Source: Perognathus longimembris pacificus (taxonomy: Eukaryota > Chordata > Mammalia > Rodentia > Heteromyidae). From it: a stretch of DNA of 64,000 bases. Location: NCBI RefSeq assembly GCF_023159225.1, contig NC_063181.1, forward strand, positions 9,569,606 to 9,633,605, given 5' to 3'. Positions 45,250 to 56,454 of the stretch are shown piece after piece. Made by a program: the position numbers and the translations under genes. Each line of letters begins with the position of its first letter. Within the stretch, counting starts at the first letter, position 1. The notes beneath the pieces were generated by a model, which worked only from the letters and a program-made list of their open reading frames with translations, did no database searches and was not told the origin of the DNA.

Positions 45250-45589
45250 CTGTTATAGCAACACAAAATGGACAGTCAAGCCTCCCCCCTAGCTGTAATC
45301 ATTGCTCTAAGATGTGCTTCATATAAATTTCTGTTTCTTAAATATTAGCTACTCATTAGTCACTCCTTTCTTATTCTCTTCCCATCTTTCTCTCAGAGAA
45401 GAGAGCAAATTACAAAACAGAAACCACTGCAGAGCAAAGGAAAGAAAAAAAAAAGCTCTACATACTCCCTAAATGCCATCAGGTGACCTTGATCAAAGAA
45501 AACACTACAGATGCTTTGAATAACCACCCGTGCTTATCAATACCCAGAATATGCCTTTCCACTCTGAAATCACATCCCATTCCTTGAAT

Positions 45590-45700
45590 AGAACAAGCAT
45601 ACAGAGTAGGCGCTGTGTCCCCCGCTTTGCAGATTGGGAAACTGACCCTTAGAGAGCTGGTCACTTGCTAAAGGTAAAGCCAATGATGAAAGGCAGAGCT
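45590..45700 (+). repeat. MIR relic
   Basis: 'gctttgcagattgggaaact', 'gacccttagagagctggtca' and 'cttgctaaaggtaaagccaa' follow the MIR core order: acagatgaggaaact, gagaggttaag, ttgcccaaggtcac. Confidence 0.65.
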
Positions 45701-45704
45701 TGGT

Positions 45705-46165
45705 CCAGGGGGCTGGGCCATCACTGGCTCCGTGATTGCTCACTGCTTCTCTGGCCCTTTCAGTCACCTTCTTTCAGGGCCTGCAAGCTTTGAATGGCTT
45801 GTGCCTTTCCTTCTAACCTGTGATGGCCAACATGTTGCAAGATTTCCAAGAAATGGCCAACAGTTTTCAGTAACTCCATTCCAGCTTGTGATACCATAAC
45901 TAAATCCATGAAACAAACCTTTACTAATGGGACTTTTTAATATGATGGACAATTCTCTTTCCATTCCTATGCCCTTCCTTCAAGTTTAGAACTATGCTTT
46001 CCCTATAAAACATATTCAACAACAACAAAATGAACCCCCCCCCAAAAAAAGACAAAGAAAAGAGAAAAGTGAGAAAAACAGGGGGAGGGATAGAGGAGGG
46101 ACAGGACAAGAGGATGAATTGGTGTTGGTACATTTGTCTCTCCCCCTTGTAGGAAAGCAGTAATC
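45705..46165. other. Unannotated sequence
   Basis: A C/A-rich simple stretch near 46,035-46,090. Nothing else recognised. Confidence 0.4.
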
Positions 46166-46169
46166 TGAG

Positions 46170-46470
46170 TTTCTCATTATATGAGCCTCTTATTTTCATC
46201 CATAAAGCTGTTCTATCCTATTCTTTTTGGAGTGGAAAAAAGATGCAGCAAAGCCACACACCCTGCCAGCTCGGGATACAGAAATGATAGGGGACTATCT
46301 CAGCAACTCAGCGGGAGGAGTGCATGTCAGCCAAATGCAATCAGCCAACCTCAAGTCCAGCGAGGAAAACTCGAGTTAACTACGCCCCTCTGCTTGTGAA
46401 AATTGTAGTGGCTGGAAAGGGAAAATGTATTTGAGAATATAGCCGGTAATAAAGCGCCTTTGCTGGGAGG
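46170..46470. other. Candidate conserved non-coding block
   Basis: No repeat is recognised. Mixed motif-dense text includes 'ttttcatccataaagctgtt', 'gccaaatgcaatcagccaac' and 'ttgagaatatagccggtaat'. The moderate CpG count without an island and the lack of repeats give enhancer-like texture. Unverified. Confidence 0.22.
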
Positions 46471-46904
46471 CAAGTTATGAGAAGAGAGACATCGTAAGCT
46501 GGATAATAGGGTTTAAGGTCCAAGGGTCTTCCTGACAGAGACAAAGAAACTCAAGATGGGCCTGTGGTTGGGAACCAGCATGGTGCAATGAAAAGAGCAT
46601 GGGTCTTTGGAAAGACCCAGGGAATAAACAGACCTCCCTGGGCTCTACTGAGTGGACGGAGCAAATCATGTGCCTTGAATCACAATGAAATTCTGAGTCC
46701 ATGAAACAGTAATAATAATACCATGGAGGGTATGACTAAATGAGATACTTTCTTACTCGTTCTTGTTAAATAGCTGTTTAATAGATGAGCCTTTTTTTAA
46801 GTCTAATGTCATTGCTTCACATTGGCACCCCTCTGCCAGAATTGCCAAGTAGAAATATGTAAGCTTGTGGCTGAAGAAACACTGATGGATATCTCATCCC
46901 CAAG

Positions 46905-47435
46905 AACCAGTAGTATCTGTGATCATGCAAATCATTTTATTATTATCTTGAAGTAGTTCTACTAAGGACTTGGTATTTAGGAAAGCAGTTTGTGAATACC
47001 ATATATCTTGGTCAATGTCACCCCTTTCAACATTCTCGCCCATCCCTCTCCTCCCCACCCCTGCCCCCATCCTTCTCAATTTTGTCAGATATACATTGGA
47101 TCCTTGCCTGCATTCCCTTCTTTCCCCATGACCACCCCATCCCACCCCTTCCTGATGTTTAATTTGTCTGAACTTTGATTTTACCTTTCTAAGGAATTAC
47201 ATTATTTGAGACCTCCCTTGAATCTACAGCATTTCAGTTATTACATTTGTACACACATGCATACCAATCAATGTATATGAGTTTGTAAGCTAAATCGAGC
47301 TTCCCCATATAAAGGAAAACATGCATCCTTTGTCTCTCTGGGCCTGACTTACTCCACTTAACATAAAATTTTCCAAGTTTTTCTATGTCTTTACAAATGG
47401 CACAATATCATTCTTTTTAATGGATGAGTAAAATT

Positions 47436-47473
<38 letters not shown>

Positions 47474-47515
47474 ATATATCATCACCTTTTCTTGATCTGT
47501 TCATCCATTGAGGGA
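46905..47515 (-). mobile_element. Old L1 3' region with embedded (GT)n
   Basis: Plus-strand text has a C/T-rich segment ('cctctcctccccacccctgc', complement of a polypurine tract), then 'ctgggcctgacttactccac', 'ttaacataaaattttccaag', 'gcacaatatcattcttttta' and 'cttgatctgttcatccattg', the complement of an L1 3' UTR. A (GT)17 microsatellite at 47,438-47,471 replaced the usual 'tatata' stretch. Confidence 0.75.
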
Positions 47516-47770
47516 CAGCTGTAATAAAACCCCTTCCTTTTTCCCTAGAGAGAGTCCTCCAGGTGTCTTTAGGCTGCTGCACAATCCTATTTTTTTTTAT
47601 TAAAGCCTTTGATATGAAGTGACAGCTTGACCCTGCTGCTATGAGCTCAGATACTATCGTCACCTTAGGACAAAAGGACAGTGGTGGCTTCTTTCTGCTC
47701 ATAATGCTAGAGAACCAGATGAGAGAATCTAAGACCATTGTTTGGGAACCAGTTTCAAAAGTAGGGGGTG

Positions 47771-47974
47771 GGCTGGGGATATAGCCTAGTGGCAAGAGTG
47801 CCTGCCTCGGATACACGAGGCCCTAGGTTCGATTCCCCAGCACCACATATACAGAAAACGGCCAGAAGTGGCTCAAGTGGCAGAGTGCTAGCCTTGAGCG
47901 GGAAGAAGCCAGGGACAGTGCTCAGGCCCTGAGTCCAAGGCCCACGACTGGCCAAAAAAAAAAAAAAAAAAAAA
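47771..47974 (+). mobile_element. Young dimeric SINE with 14-bp TSD
   Basis: The left monomer matches the 30,591 copy almost exactly, with B box GGTTCGATTCC. The linker-to-right-monomer junction lacks 8 bases ('gcgctgtg') seen in the other copies, lost between two short gtgg repeats. A long oligo(A) tail follows. Perfect duplications aaaagtagggggtg lie at 47,757-47,770 and 47,975-47,988. Confidence 0.95.
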
Positions 47975-47999
47975 AAAAGTAGGGGGTGGGGGGGGGTGT

Positions 48000-48615
48000 C
48001 AAATAACTTAACTGACTGTGTCCTTTGTCTCATCAGCAAATCTGAGAACAATTGTATTGCCGGTCTCACAAAGTTTATTTTAGGATCCAATAATATCACA
48101 CCTAGGTTAGAGGTGATGGCTGATTACATCATATCACAGATTTGCAAACAAGGAAGCAAGGTGGGAAGAGGATTCGTTTACATATTTTAGCATGAGGCTT
48201 GCCTCGCAGTGGGTGACTATGAACTGCTCGGTTATTTCAAACTTTGGGTTGTCCTGGTGCCTCTTGCTTTGAACAATGAATTAAATGGTGATAGAGGATC
48301 TGGGGAAGGAAAACCCGATTATTATTTTTTAATGTCTCCTGGGTATGCTGAAACACCCCCATGCTTTGTTCCCTGTATTCATAATGCACCTGGCACAGCC
48401 CCAGTGCAGACAGCTTGAACTGCCTATTTTATGGCTCCAGGCTGGCTCACCCACCACTGTCCTTGTGTCTTTACTGCCCAAGGAAGCACAGGTGTTGCTA
48501 GGTCCCAGGCTGGCTGGGCTATCCTGTGAGACCTGTTGGCCAGCCCTTTGCTTGGTACTGAATTCCACAGACCGCAGGCCATCTGGAGCAGAAGGTCGCC
48601 CTTCCTAGCAAGGAG
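48000..48615. other. Unannotated sequence
   Basis: No recognised element. Confidence 0.4.
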
Positions 48616-48619
48616 ATGG

Positions 48620-49020
48620 CGGCAGTAACAGGTGTTAATAAATGCAGATCCATGGTCAGGTCGGAATAGAGCATTTTATTAGGCAATCATATATTTTCAT
48701 TAGTGATGGTGATGAAGCACTTAGGCTTTTATGGGGTGTTTTAATGTTTCATTTTGCCACCAGACTTTATTACCATGCCAGCCTATTGCCTGCTGGGACA
48801 GGCCTCTCCCACTCTTTTCTTCTGCGTCGAAGCATTCCAGACATTTCCTTTCCCCAAGCTTCAGCCATAAGATCACTTCCCATCTGCTTAAGGAGACAGC
48901 CAGGCTGTTAAAGGCCGTGAAGTCAATGACAAACCCAGCTCATAATTTTTATGTCCTTGTTATAGCCTGATGCCCCCCACTAGAATGCTATCATGAGGTT
49001 AATGGCTTAAGTGGAACAGT
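48620..49020. other. Candidate conserved non-coding block
   Basis: No repeat is recognised. AT-rich motif-dense text ('gagcattttattaggcaatc', 'ttttcattagtgatggtgat', 'cttttatggggtgttttaat', 'ctcataatttttatgtcctt') runs for about 350 bases without simple repeats. The texture resembles deeply conserved enhancers. This is inference. Confidence 0.32.
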
Positions 49021-49194
49021 AACAATTGGACAGCTGCACTGTGGGCACCTGGCTCTTGGTTGAAAACCCAACTGAATGTGTTTGGGGAACACAACTGGGG
49101 AGACAGCTTCACTTCTGGTTGTTCCAGGAGTGAGGGTAAGATTGTCCAGTGAGAAAGGCTGCTAGACTCACTGTGACTCTTCTCATGTGGCACA

Positions 49195-49260
49195 CAAAGG
49201 TGCAGAGGCCAGTGATGGAGAATGACTTGCCCAAGGTCATGCAGAGAGAGGGAAAACTAT
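49195..49260 (+). repeat. MIR relic
   Basis: 'tgacttgcccaaggtcatgc' with flanking 'tgcagaggccagtgatggag' fits the MIR core. Confidence 0.6.
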
Positions 49261-49364
49261 GAGCTCTAAAGAGCTGTACAGGAGTTTGGCCACTGGGGTG
49301 GTAGCCAGATTGCTGTCTGCACTACCAAACACTGAACTCAACGGAAGTGTCTCCATTGGAAGTC

Positions 49365-49445
49365 ATAAGGGGAGACTTCAGAGACCAACTAGTTCATCTC
49401 GCCTCCCAGTTTTGCAGGTGTGAAAATTAAGGTGGGAAAAAAAGA
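49365..49445 (+). repeat. Ancient MIR-like relic
   Basis: 'agacttcagagaccaactag', 'ttcatctcgcctcccagttt' and 'tgcaggtgtgaaaattaagg' follow the same order as the relics at 1347 and 9980. Confidence 0.45.
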
Positions 49446-49526
49446 AAGTTGATTTTACCCAAGCAATTAGACATCGAATGCCAGCCTAACCATTTCTCAA
49501 ACCAGAGGAAAAACCATTGACAAGGA

Positions 49527-49605
49527 AGCAAGAAGCTAGGGGCCCCAGTGGTAGAGTGACTGCCTCGTATGTTTGAAGTCCTCGGTTCCATTTCCAGCTC
49601 ATGCT
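49527..49605 (+). mobile_element. ID-like SINE monomer
   Basis: 'gctaggggccccagtggtag', 'agtgactgcctcgtatgttt' and 'cctcggttccatttccagct' give the ID A-box and B-box layout. It is diverged. Confidence 0.7.
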
Positions 49606-49609
49606 TAAG

Positions 49610-51670
49610 ACATTTTTTATCTCTATTCATTACCTAACAATTATTAGTATAGTGTTATCTATAAACATTTGCAAGATTCCATTTTTGTGGTATTATGGAT
49701 TACAGATAAAAACATGTGTGGGGTTTGGAATAACTCCTTGAAGGTATCATCTGCTAAAAGAGCCACAAGTTTGCAGGCCAGAAAAGCAAGCCTTCAAATC
49801 AGAAACCCATTTTGTAGCAGCAGGATGACTTGTGTCTTAGTTTCTTAATATGGGGAATGGGAATAAAACCACACACTTCAGAGTGTTGAGAGAATTCAGC
49901 CATGCAAAGTATACAAAATGCTTTGCCACTGCAAAAACACCAGGAAATATACAGTACTTACTATAATTATTGTAATCATATATAAAGAAGAAAAGTGTTA
50001 GGATTGGAGAACGTATAGCTTTCAATCTCCTTCGTAATCATGGGTTTCCTTGATTCTAAAATGCCTAAGAAAAACTACATTGGACCTGAAGAGGTTGTAA
50101 GAGCCCTCTGATGGTATAATCTCTAGAGCTATGGATACACAAATTCTCATAACATAAAAGGGTTAAAAATAAGTTAGTGAAGGTGATTTATTAAGAGGGA
50201 GGCAGTGTAGGCTAGAAGGTTGATTTTCAGGAATGGATCCAAGGGGAAGGCATAGAAGAGGAAAAACAAGCTGGTCTCCTCTTAATTATTTATTGTAATC
50301 ATTGGGTATATGCTTGGTGGCTAATCTACATTGTAAAACAATGCAGGAATCTAGATGTGGACCAGTGAGGATGCCCCTGTCCTCTTGTCACATGGTCATT
50401 GTAGGACAGGCTGGAGGAATCCCAGGAGACAATTCTGATTTCTCTTTGATGCCAAGGGCTCCCTTTCTTGGAAGAGCCAGAAGCAATAAATACTGTTTCC
50501 ATCTGTAGCCCCTCTATCCACGTAGTTGTTCTAGAATAGCTGAAAGGAGTTGGTTTAATAAAATATCTCCAAATACTTTCATGGCAACTTCTGAGATGAA
50601 GGATGAGAAATCTTGAAACAAACATATGAGGACCGATATCTTATATGCACCCTAATTATACATTAAAGGAAGATCCACACACCTTAATAACAACCACTAA
50701 CAAATATGCTAATACCTGCCTTCGTTGAACAGGGGAGATCACACAGAATGTGTCTTCACTGCATGATCTTTCATGCATATGATAGGTTCCTCAGTGCTTT
50801 TAACCTTTCCATCTTCATTCTCTTTCCTCATAATCCTTCTGCATGCCTTTCTCTAATTTCCCCCAGATTCCATAGCTGTTATCCCACCCATTTGCCAACA
50901 GAGGGTCTGTTGTATAGGACAGATAGCTGGCACAAACCCACAGCCATACTGCTGAAGGGAGACCATATAACCTTCCATCTATGGGCCCTTTGTCTTTCTT
51001 CTCTAGAATGTGGTGAATAGTTCTCTCTATTTAGCACTTAGGAGCTCTTTTCCCTTCATTGTTCTAGTGTTTCTGTTTCATCTTCTGATTCACAAGGGGG
51101 AAGCTCTATTTCCCCCTCATGAATGTGGAATATTCTGTAAAGCTCCACATGCAAACTTGAACGTTGCTAAGCAAAAGAGGGTAAAGTTTTCAAGAGTGCT
51201 CGTAGGCTGTTCTGTGACAAGATGATATTCTACTGGTTCCCATAGAACCCTTTCCACCTTGACATCCATAGAAAGGCTCATCGAATGGGTTCACCCTGTG
51301 TATTCCAATCTGAGTCTCTATTCCCTTCTTTCCCTGTGCCGATTGTGTGCATAGAGAATTAGTAGTTTGAATGGAAGAGAACACATAGTTGTGCATGCCT
51401 GGAAGTTTAGCATGTAGAAGGCTGAGAAAGTGAGTGGAAGGCTAAATTTAGTGCTGGAGTGTATTTCCATCTTCAGTTTTAGACAAATACACAAATGACT
51501 TTCTGTCTTGAAAAGACCCCTGCTGCTATGGATTCTTATTAGTCTACTATAATCTATATCCCTGTTTGACTATCAAGATGTTTGTGGGCTCATATAACAA
51601 TATGCAAGAGATACATGTAATAGGCTAGCCAGTAATAAATATAATTTTCACAAAAGTGAATGCAATGGCT
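49610..51670. other. Unannotated sequence
   Basis: About 2 kb without a recognised repeat, exon or RNA gene. Open frames up to 104 codons lack motifs. Confidence 0.4.
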
Positions 51671-51674
51671 GTAT

Positions 51675-51990
51675 GTCTCCAGGTACAGTGGCTCATGTCA
51701 GTAAACCTAGCTGCTTGGGAGGCTGACATGAAGAGTGAAATGGTTCCGGGTCAGCACAGGCAGAAAAGGCCTCCATCCATCTTAGTGGATGAAGCTGAGC
51801 ACAGTTGTGCATATTTGTAATCTCAGCACATAACAAATAGGATTTTGATTCTACATGTGTACTCAGTCATGAAGCAAAAAAAAATCTATCTCAAAAATAA
51901 TCAGTGCAAAAGAGTTCTGAAGGTGTGGCTCAACAATAGCGTGCCTGCCTAGCAAACATGAAGCCCTCGGTTAAAACGCCAATGCCACGC
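51675..51990 (+). mobile_element. Old composite SINE (two B1-like units plus ID-like)
   Basis: The first unit reads 'caggtacagtggctcatgtc' and 'gctgcttgggaggctgacat'. A second begins 'gagcacagttgtgcatattt' and 'gtaatctcagcaca'. The ID-like end reads 'gaaggtgtggctcaacaata', 'gcgtgcctgcctagcaaaca' and 'gccctcggttaaaacgcc'. Confidence 0.65.
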
Positions 51991-52289
51991 AAAGAAAACC
52001 GTTAAAGAAATAAACGGTTGAGTAAGCTAGGAATCTTCGTGCTCTTGATAAAGGTAGTCCTGTCAATAATTGTTACCAGGTTTTCACTGTACAACCACTA
52101 CCTAATAACAGAGCCACTGGAGAAATTGAGAGCATCCGGAATCTCAAGAAGGGAAGTATTCGACGGTTTCGACGGTTTGAATTACCTTGATTTTTGTCTT
52201 TCTGCATCACACTGTTGATGTCTGAAACTGAAGCCACTCTCAAGTATGGAAGGGATATTTGTTTACACACTCTGACACTTTTCCATTAG

Positions 52290-52620
52290 TCTATGCCTTT
52301 GACACTTTCCTGTTGTTAAGCTCACCACAGATAGGGTGTTTACTGAGAACATGGCTCTCTTTGGCTCACAGTTCTAGAGTCTGTGAAGTCCACGGGCGTG
52401 GCAAGGGCATCTGGTGAGGGCCTCGTGCCCCATGGCATGGCAAATGCAGACGGCATTGCATGGGAACACAGAGCTAGTGTACCCACGTGAGTCTCTCTTC
52501 CTCGTCTTGCAAGACTATACCAAGAACCAGGGAGGCGGGGACAGCCTAATGATTTTAACCCTACTCACCTTCCAAAGGCCTCATCCACAACCATTGACAT
52601 ATGACTTCTGCGATTAAGCT
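52290..52620 (-). mobile_element. MaLR (MST/THE1-like) LTR relic
   Basis: Plus-strand text 'tttggctcacagttctagag', 'tctgtgaagtccacgggcgt', 'catctggtgagggcctcgtg', 'gattttaaccctactcacct' and 'caaaggcctcatccacaacc' is the complement of MST-type LTRs. Confidence 0.75.
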
Positions 52621-52666
52621 TGCAGTATATGGTGAGGGACAAAAATTCAGATTACGGTGGGTTCCT

Positions 52667-52707
52667 TGATCCGTAGTCAGACGTGTTATCCATTGCGCCA
52701 CTGGCCC
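52667..52707 (-). pseudogene. 5' fragment of tRNA-Arg(ACG), 41 nt
   Basis: On the minus strand the text begins gggccagtggcgcaatggat, followed by aacacgtctgactacggatca. From memory of the mammalian tRNA-Arg-ACG gene, 40 of 41 bases agree; the G to A change is in the D-stem side ('aacacg' for 'aacgcg'). It includes the D arm and the ACG anticodon loop, then stops. The variable loop, T arm and acceptor 3' strand are absent, so it cannot make a tRNA. It could be a retroposed tRNA half or a truncated gene. The A box is intact but the B box is missing. Confidence 0.75.
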
Positions 52708-52719
52708 ACCCATGTTTTC

Positions 52720-54305
52720 CTCTCTTGACAAACATACTCAAGAGCTTCTCCCTCACCACCTAGTAACTTTTACTTACTTTGAAATATATTACCCTTCTAG
52801 AGTATTCTTTCTCAGTGCTTGATTAGGCTTCCCTTGTTTCCTTTCTAATCTCTGTGTCTAAGGCTAAAATGACTTACCCTTAGTCCCCTAACCTCTTTCC
52901 CTAACATAGAATGTAAGTATTTGTTTGTCCAGTAGCTATATTTTAGTTTTTCATTCACATAAAAAAGACTTAAGAGTGCATGGGTTAATGCAAATAATGT
53001 GAGTGAAGAAAGCTAGGTTTCAAACAGGAAGGCATGGGTATCTACAGAACTCAACTCAATGAAAAATGCATGCCTCAACAAAAGACATTTGAAATGACAC
53101 TTCCCCCTCTAGGCTAAAAACAATATCAAACAACAAAAACCCCCAAAACACATGTTGATTGGGTAGAATCTCTATATTTCCTGAACAGGAGATAAACTAT
53201 CTGATGCAATCTCAGCCAAGAGGCCTGGCAAGCTAGCATTCCCATTTGTTGTTGGGATCTGGACCCCTGAGGTGTCAGAGCTGTGAAAAATAAATGACTA
53301 TTATAAAAGTCAAAACATGATACATACAAATGTTCCTGAATATATGTAAGTATAAAGTGGAATAAAGCATATATTCCAGGAACTCAGGGAAAGGAGTCAT
53401 TAATTTTAATTAAAACATGGAGGCCAATTTGCCCCCAGGAGCCTAACAAGAAAAAAGAGATCTGTGGCCTTCTGTCAAATGATAAAGGTATTAAAGTTGT
53501 CAAAACATATCACTGTTTTATGATCGTTTTCTGTCCATCTTCTAAGTATGTGTGAATCTAGATGGCATTTGTTCCGACTTCTATTGTTTAGAGATAATTC
53601 ACATGCTAATAGTTCCTGCCACTAATGCTCTTAAATTTCAGGAACTGGTTTCACAGTGATATATTGATATTTGTACTTATCGCTCAAGTGCCACCTATTA
53701 TTTCACCAATGCTAACATCTCTTTACCTACATGCCAATTAGCACAATCACAAAGCCTCTCACCAAGGTAACCAGTGGCCCTGTTTCCCAACTCCATAGAT
53801 CAACTCAATTTTATTTACTCCTGGAATTGTCTGATAAACCTTCAACGTGTAATTACATTTTCCTGAAGAACTTTGTAGCAGAGTCTGGATTTCTCGACTT
53901 CACTCTGTTTAAATTCCCCATCTACCAGATTAAAAAGCCAAGTAAGCAGAGAAAAATGGTATCCAGTTACAAGGAACCTGCGGTATGCTTTTTTTTTTTT
54001 TTAAACCTGGGGATATAACCACTTATGCATCCAGAACAGTAAATGGCCCAGTGAGCCATGTTATAGGGTACTTCCATCTAGATTTTGTCCCATTAGGTAA
54101 CTCAAAATGTTCACATCTTCCTTCTGGCCTCCCAAGGGGCTTCTGTCTCTACTTAGAGAAGTTTACCTGTCTCCATTCAACTCAAAACACTCTTGATTCA
54201 CATCTGTAGTTTAAACAAGATGATAAAGAACAGTCTTCTTGTGGCTGATGTGAAACTTTTACCTTCTGTGTAATTTTTCCTGAGTCTATATAAGCACAAA
54301 TTTCA
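52720..54305. other. Unannotated sequence
   Basis: AT-rich with no recognised repeat or exon. An oligo-T run lies at 53,989-54,002. Confidence 0.4.
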
Positions 54306-54310
54306 GTACT

Positions 54311-55690
54311 TTTTTTTATTAATTATTTATTGTCAAAGTGATGTACAGAGGGGTTACAGTTTCTTATGTAAGGCAGTGAGTAAATTTCTTATGAAGCTTA
54401 TTACCTCCTCCCTCATTTTTCTCCTACCTGTCCTCCTCCTCTATTCTCTCCCCGCCCCCTTGAGTTGTAGACTTGGTTCACAGCATATTGTCTTGCAAGT
54501 ATTGTTGTCGCATTGGTTCACCTTTTACCCTGTCTCTCCATTTTGATGTTCCCCTTCCCTTCCTTAGTTCTGATAAACCTATATATACTACTCAGGGTAC
54601 CAAAATCAAATACAGTGACATCAGGGGTAAAACCATGGGGAAGGTGGGGCTGGGGATATGGCCTAGTGGCAAGAGTGCTTGCCTCCTATACATGAGGCCC
54701 TGGGTTCAATTCCCCAGCACCACATATACAGAAAATGACCAGAAGTGGCGCTGTGGCTCAAGTGGCAGAGTGCTAGTCTTGAGCAAAAAGAAGTCAGGGA
54801 CAGTGCTCAGGCCCTGAGTCCAAGCCCCAGGACTGGCAAAAAAAAAAAAAAAAAAAAAAAAACCATGGGGAAGTAGGGCAAAAGAAAAAGGCATAGTTTC
54901 ACTTGGTAGATTGAAAATGACAACAACAATGATAAGCCACATATTTCCATAACTTGGAGTTCATTTCTCTTAACATCATTTTATGTGTTCATATGTACAT
55001 AGCTATTGAGCTGTTGTGATCTTCTACTAGGACTATCCTAAACATGTACTAATCATTACCAATGAGTGAAACCATAGAGTCTATGTTTGTTTGGGTCTGG
55101 CTCACTTCACTTAGTATGATTTTTTTCCCAATCTTTCCATTTCCTTATGAATGGAGCAATGTCTTTCTTTCTGATAGAAGCATAGAATTCCATTGTGTAT
55201 ATGTATCACATTTTCTTGATCCATTTATCTACTGAGGGACATCTGGGTTGGTTCCATATTTTAGTGATGGTAAATTGTGCTGTGAAGAATATAGTTGTGC
55301 TAGTGGCTTTAGTGTGGTCTTGCTTATAATCTTTTCAGTGAATACCCAGAAGCAGAGCTGCTGGGTCACAGGGGAGCTCTATGTTTAACCTTTTGAGGAA
55401 CCTCCTCCATACTGCTTTCCAGAGAGGTTGAACAAGTTCAGACTCCCACCATCAGTGTAGTAGGGTTCCCTATTGGCCACATCCCCTCCAGCATCTGTTG
55501 TTATTAGTTTTCTTGATAATGGACATTATTACTGGGGTGAGGTGGAATCTCAGTGTTGTTTTGATTTGCATTTCTTTTATGGCCAGAGATGTTGGGCACT
55601 TAGTGGGCCTCTTGGCCATTCTTCAGAGAAGTCTCTCTTTAGGTCATTTGCACATTTACTAAGGGGGCAGTTGTTTCTTTGAGGATTTGT
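54311..55690 (-). mobile_element. L1 3' region, about 1.2 kb plus nested SINE
   Basis: The plus strand begins with the complement of the A tail ('tattaattatttattgtcaa'), then 'gtgatgtacagaggggttac', the CT-rich tract, and the L1 3' UTR complement. A SINE sits at 54,644-54,858. The L1 then continues through 'ctcacttcacttagtatgat', 'gatccatttatctactgagg', 'gctgctgggtcacaggggag' and 'catcccctccagcatctgtt' to about 55,690. It is the longest copy here of the family whose short stubs lie at 4199, 5055, 18,854, 35,108, 40,023 and 61,880. No intact ORF2 remains. Confidence 0.9.
54644..54858 (+). mobile_element. Young dimeric SINE with 15-bp TSD, inside L1
   Basis: Full-length dimer with 'ggatatggcctagtggcaag', 'ccctgggttcaattccccag' (B box with C to A change), 'gtggcgctgtggctcaagtg' and a long oligo(A) tail. 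Perfect duplications aaaaccatggggaag lie at 54,629-54,643 and 54,859-54,873. The direction is opposite to the host L1. Confidence 0.95.
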
Positions 55691-55779
55691 TTTGGGGGAA
55701 CTGAGATTGCATTTTCCATCATACACAATTTGAAAAGATAATTGCTACATTTTCTTGAAAGTGCTTAATACTTGGTGTG

Positions 55780-55965
55780 CTCAGTCCTGAGTACTTCAGA
55801 CACAAGATCTCATTTACATTTAATCTCCTAATAATCCTGTGAGATAACAATCATTATCTCCATTTCAAAGATTGAAATTGAGGCTTAACAGAGTTAAGTA
55901 ACTTGCCCAAGGTCATGCAACTAGACTGAGGAGAAGCTAGGATTAGCTCGCAGTTGTTCTGGGCA
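55780..55965 (+). repeat. MIR SINE
   Basis: Well preserved: 'cacaagatctcatttacatt', 'taatcctgtgagataacaat', 'tctccatttcaaagattgaa', 'cagagttaagtaacttgccc' and 'aaggtcatgcaactagactg' follow MIR closely. Confidence 0.85.
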
Positions 55966-55969
55966 GACT

Positions 55970-56450
55970 CTGAATCTTAACTACTGAATTATGTGTCACC
56001 TGGTACTCAAATTCTACAAGAGCTGGCTATAAACATACTTAGCCTCTAGGAATCTAGACTCCTAGTAGAATCTTAGATCCCCTGGTTTTAGAAAGTGTCC
56101 AAAGGATAAGCTATGTAGGCTCTAACTGATGGTCAGAGATAGATATCCAGTAAGATTCCAAGTCTGTTGCAAAAAATAATTCTACTTATAATTATTTTTT
56201 AATTAAAAGATATAGATACACTCTGAGAAATATATCTTTAGACAATTTCATCATTGTGCACACATCACAGTGTGTCATTATACACAGTAAGATGACTGAA
56301 ATATCACTACATGATATGATATGTGGGACCACCATCATATGTTGCCTATCTTGGCCAAGACATTGTTATACAGTACATGACCGTACTTGACTAAATATTA
56401 GTTAATATACCAATTTACTAAATGTGATTTTTTTAAGTGAAGAAATAATG
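55970..56450. other. Unannotated sequence
   Basis: No recognised element. AT-rich around 56,170-56,230. Confidence 0.4.
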
Positions 56451-56454
56451 GCTA

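Larger units (their letters stand above)
44870..45275 (+). mobile_element. MaLR (MST/MLT1-like) LTR
   Basis: 'actgggaggtggagctaatg', 'ttaggtcataagggttacta', 'ccctcatgaatgggttaata', 'gttataaaagggcttgaggc', 'ctgccatgggataacagaat', 'ccccttgatcttgattttgg' and 'ctgttatagcaacacaaaat' follow the MaLR LTR from U3 to the 3' end, with a TATA-like ttataaaag. A (TG)n(TC)n microsatellite (45,020-45,065) has expanded inside it, and a palindrome (45,222-45,249) has replaced the normal 3' segment. Confidence 0.85.

Noticed and set aside
47391..47816. 141-codon minus frame
   Set aside because: It crosses a GT microsatellite (giving THTHTH) and a SINE. Artefact.
55473..55682. Frame in the 55-kb L1 as a functional reverse transcriptase piece
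   Set aside because: It is on the antisense strand of a 3' UTR segment. ORF2 would be on the minus strand and the retained part is mostly non-coding.
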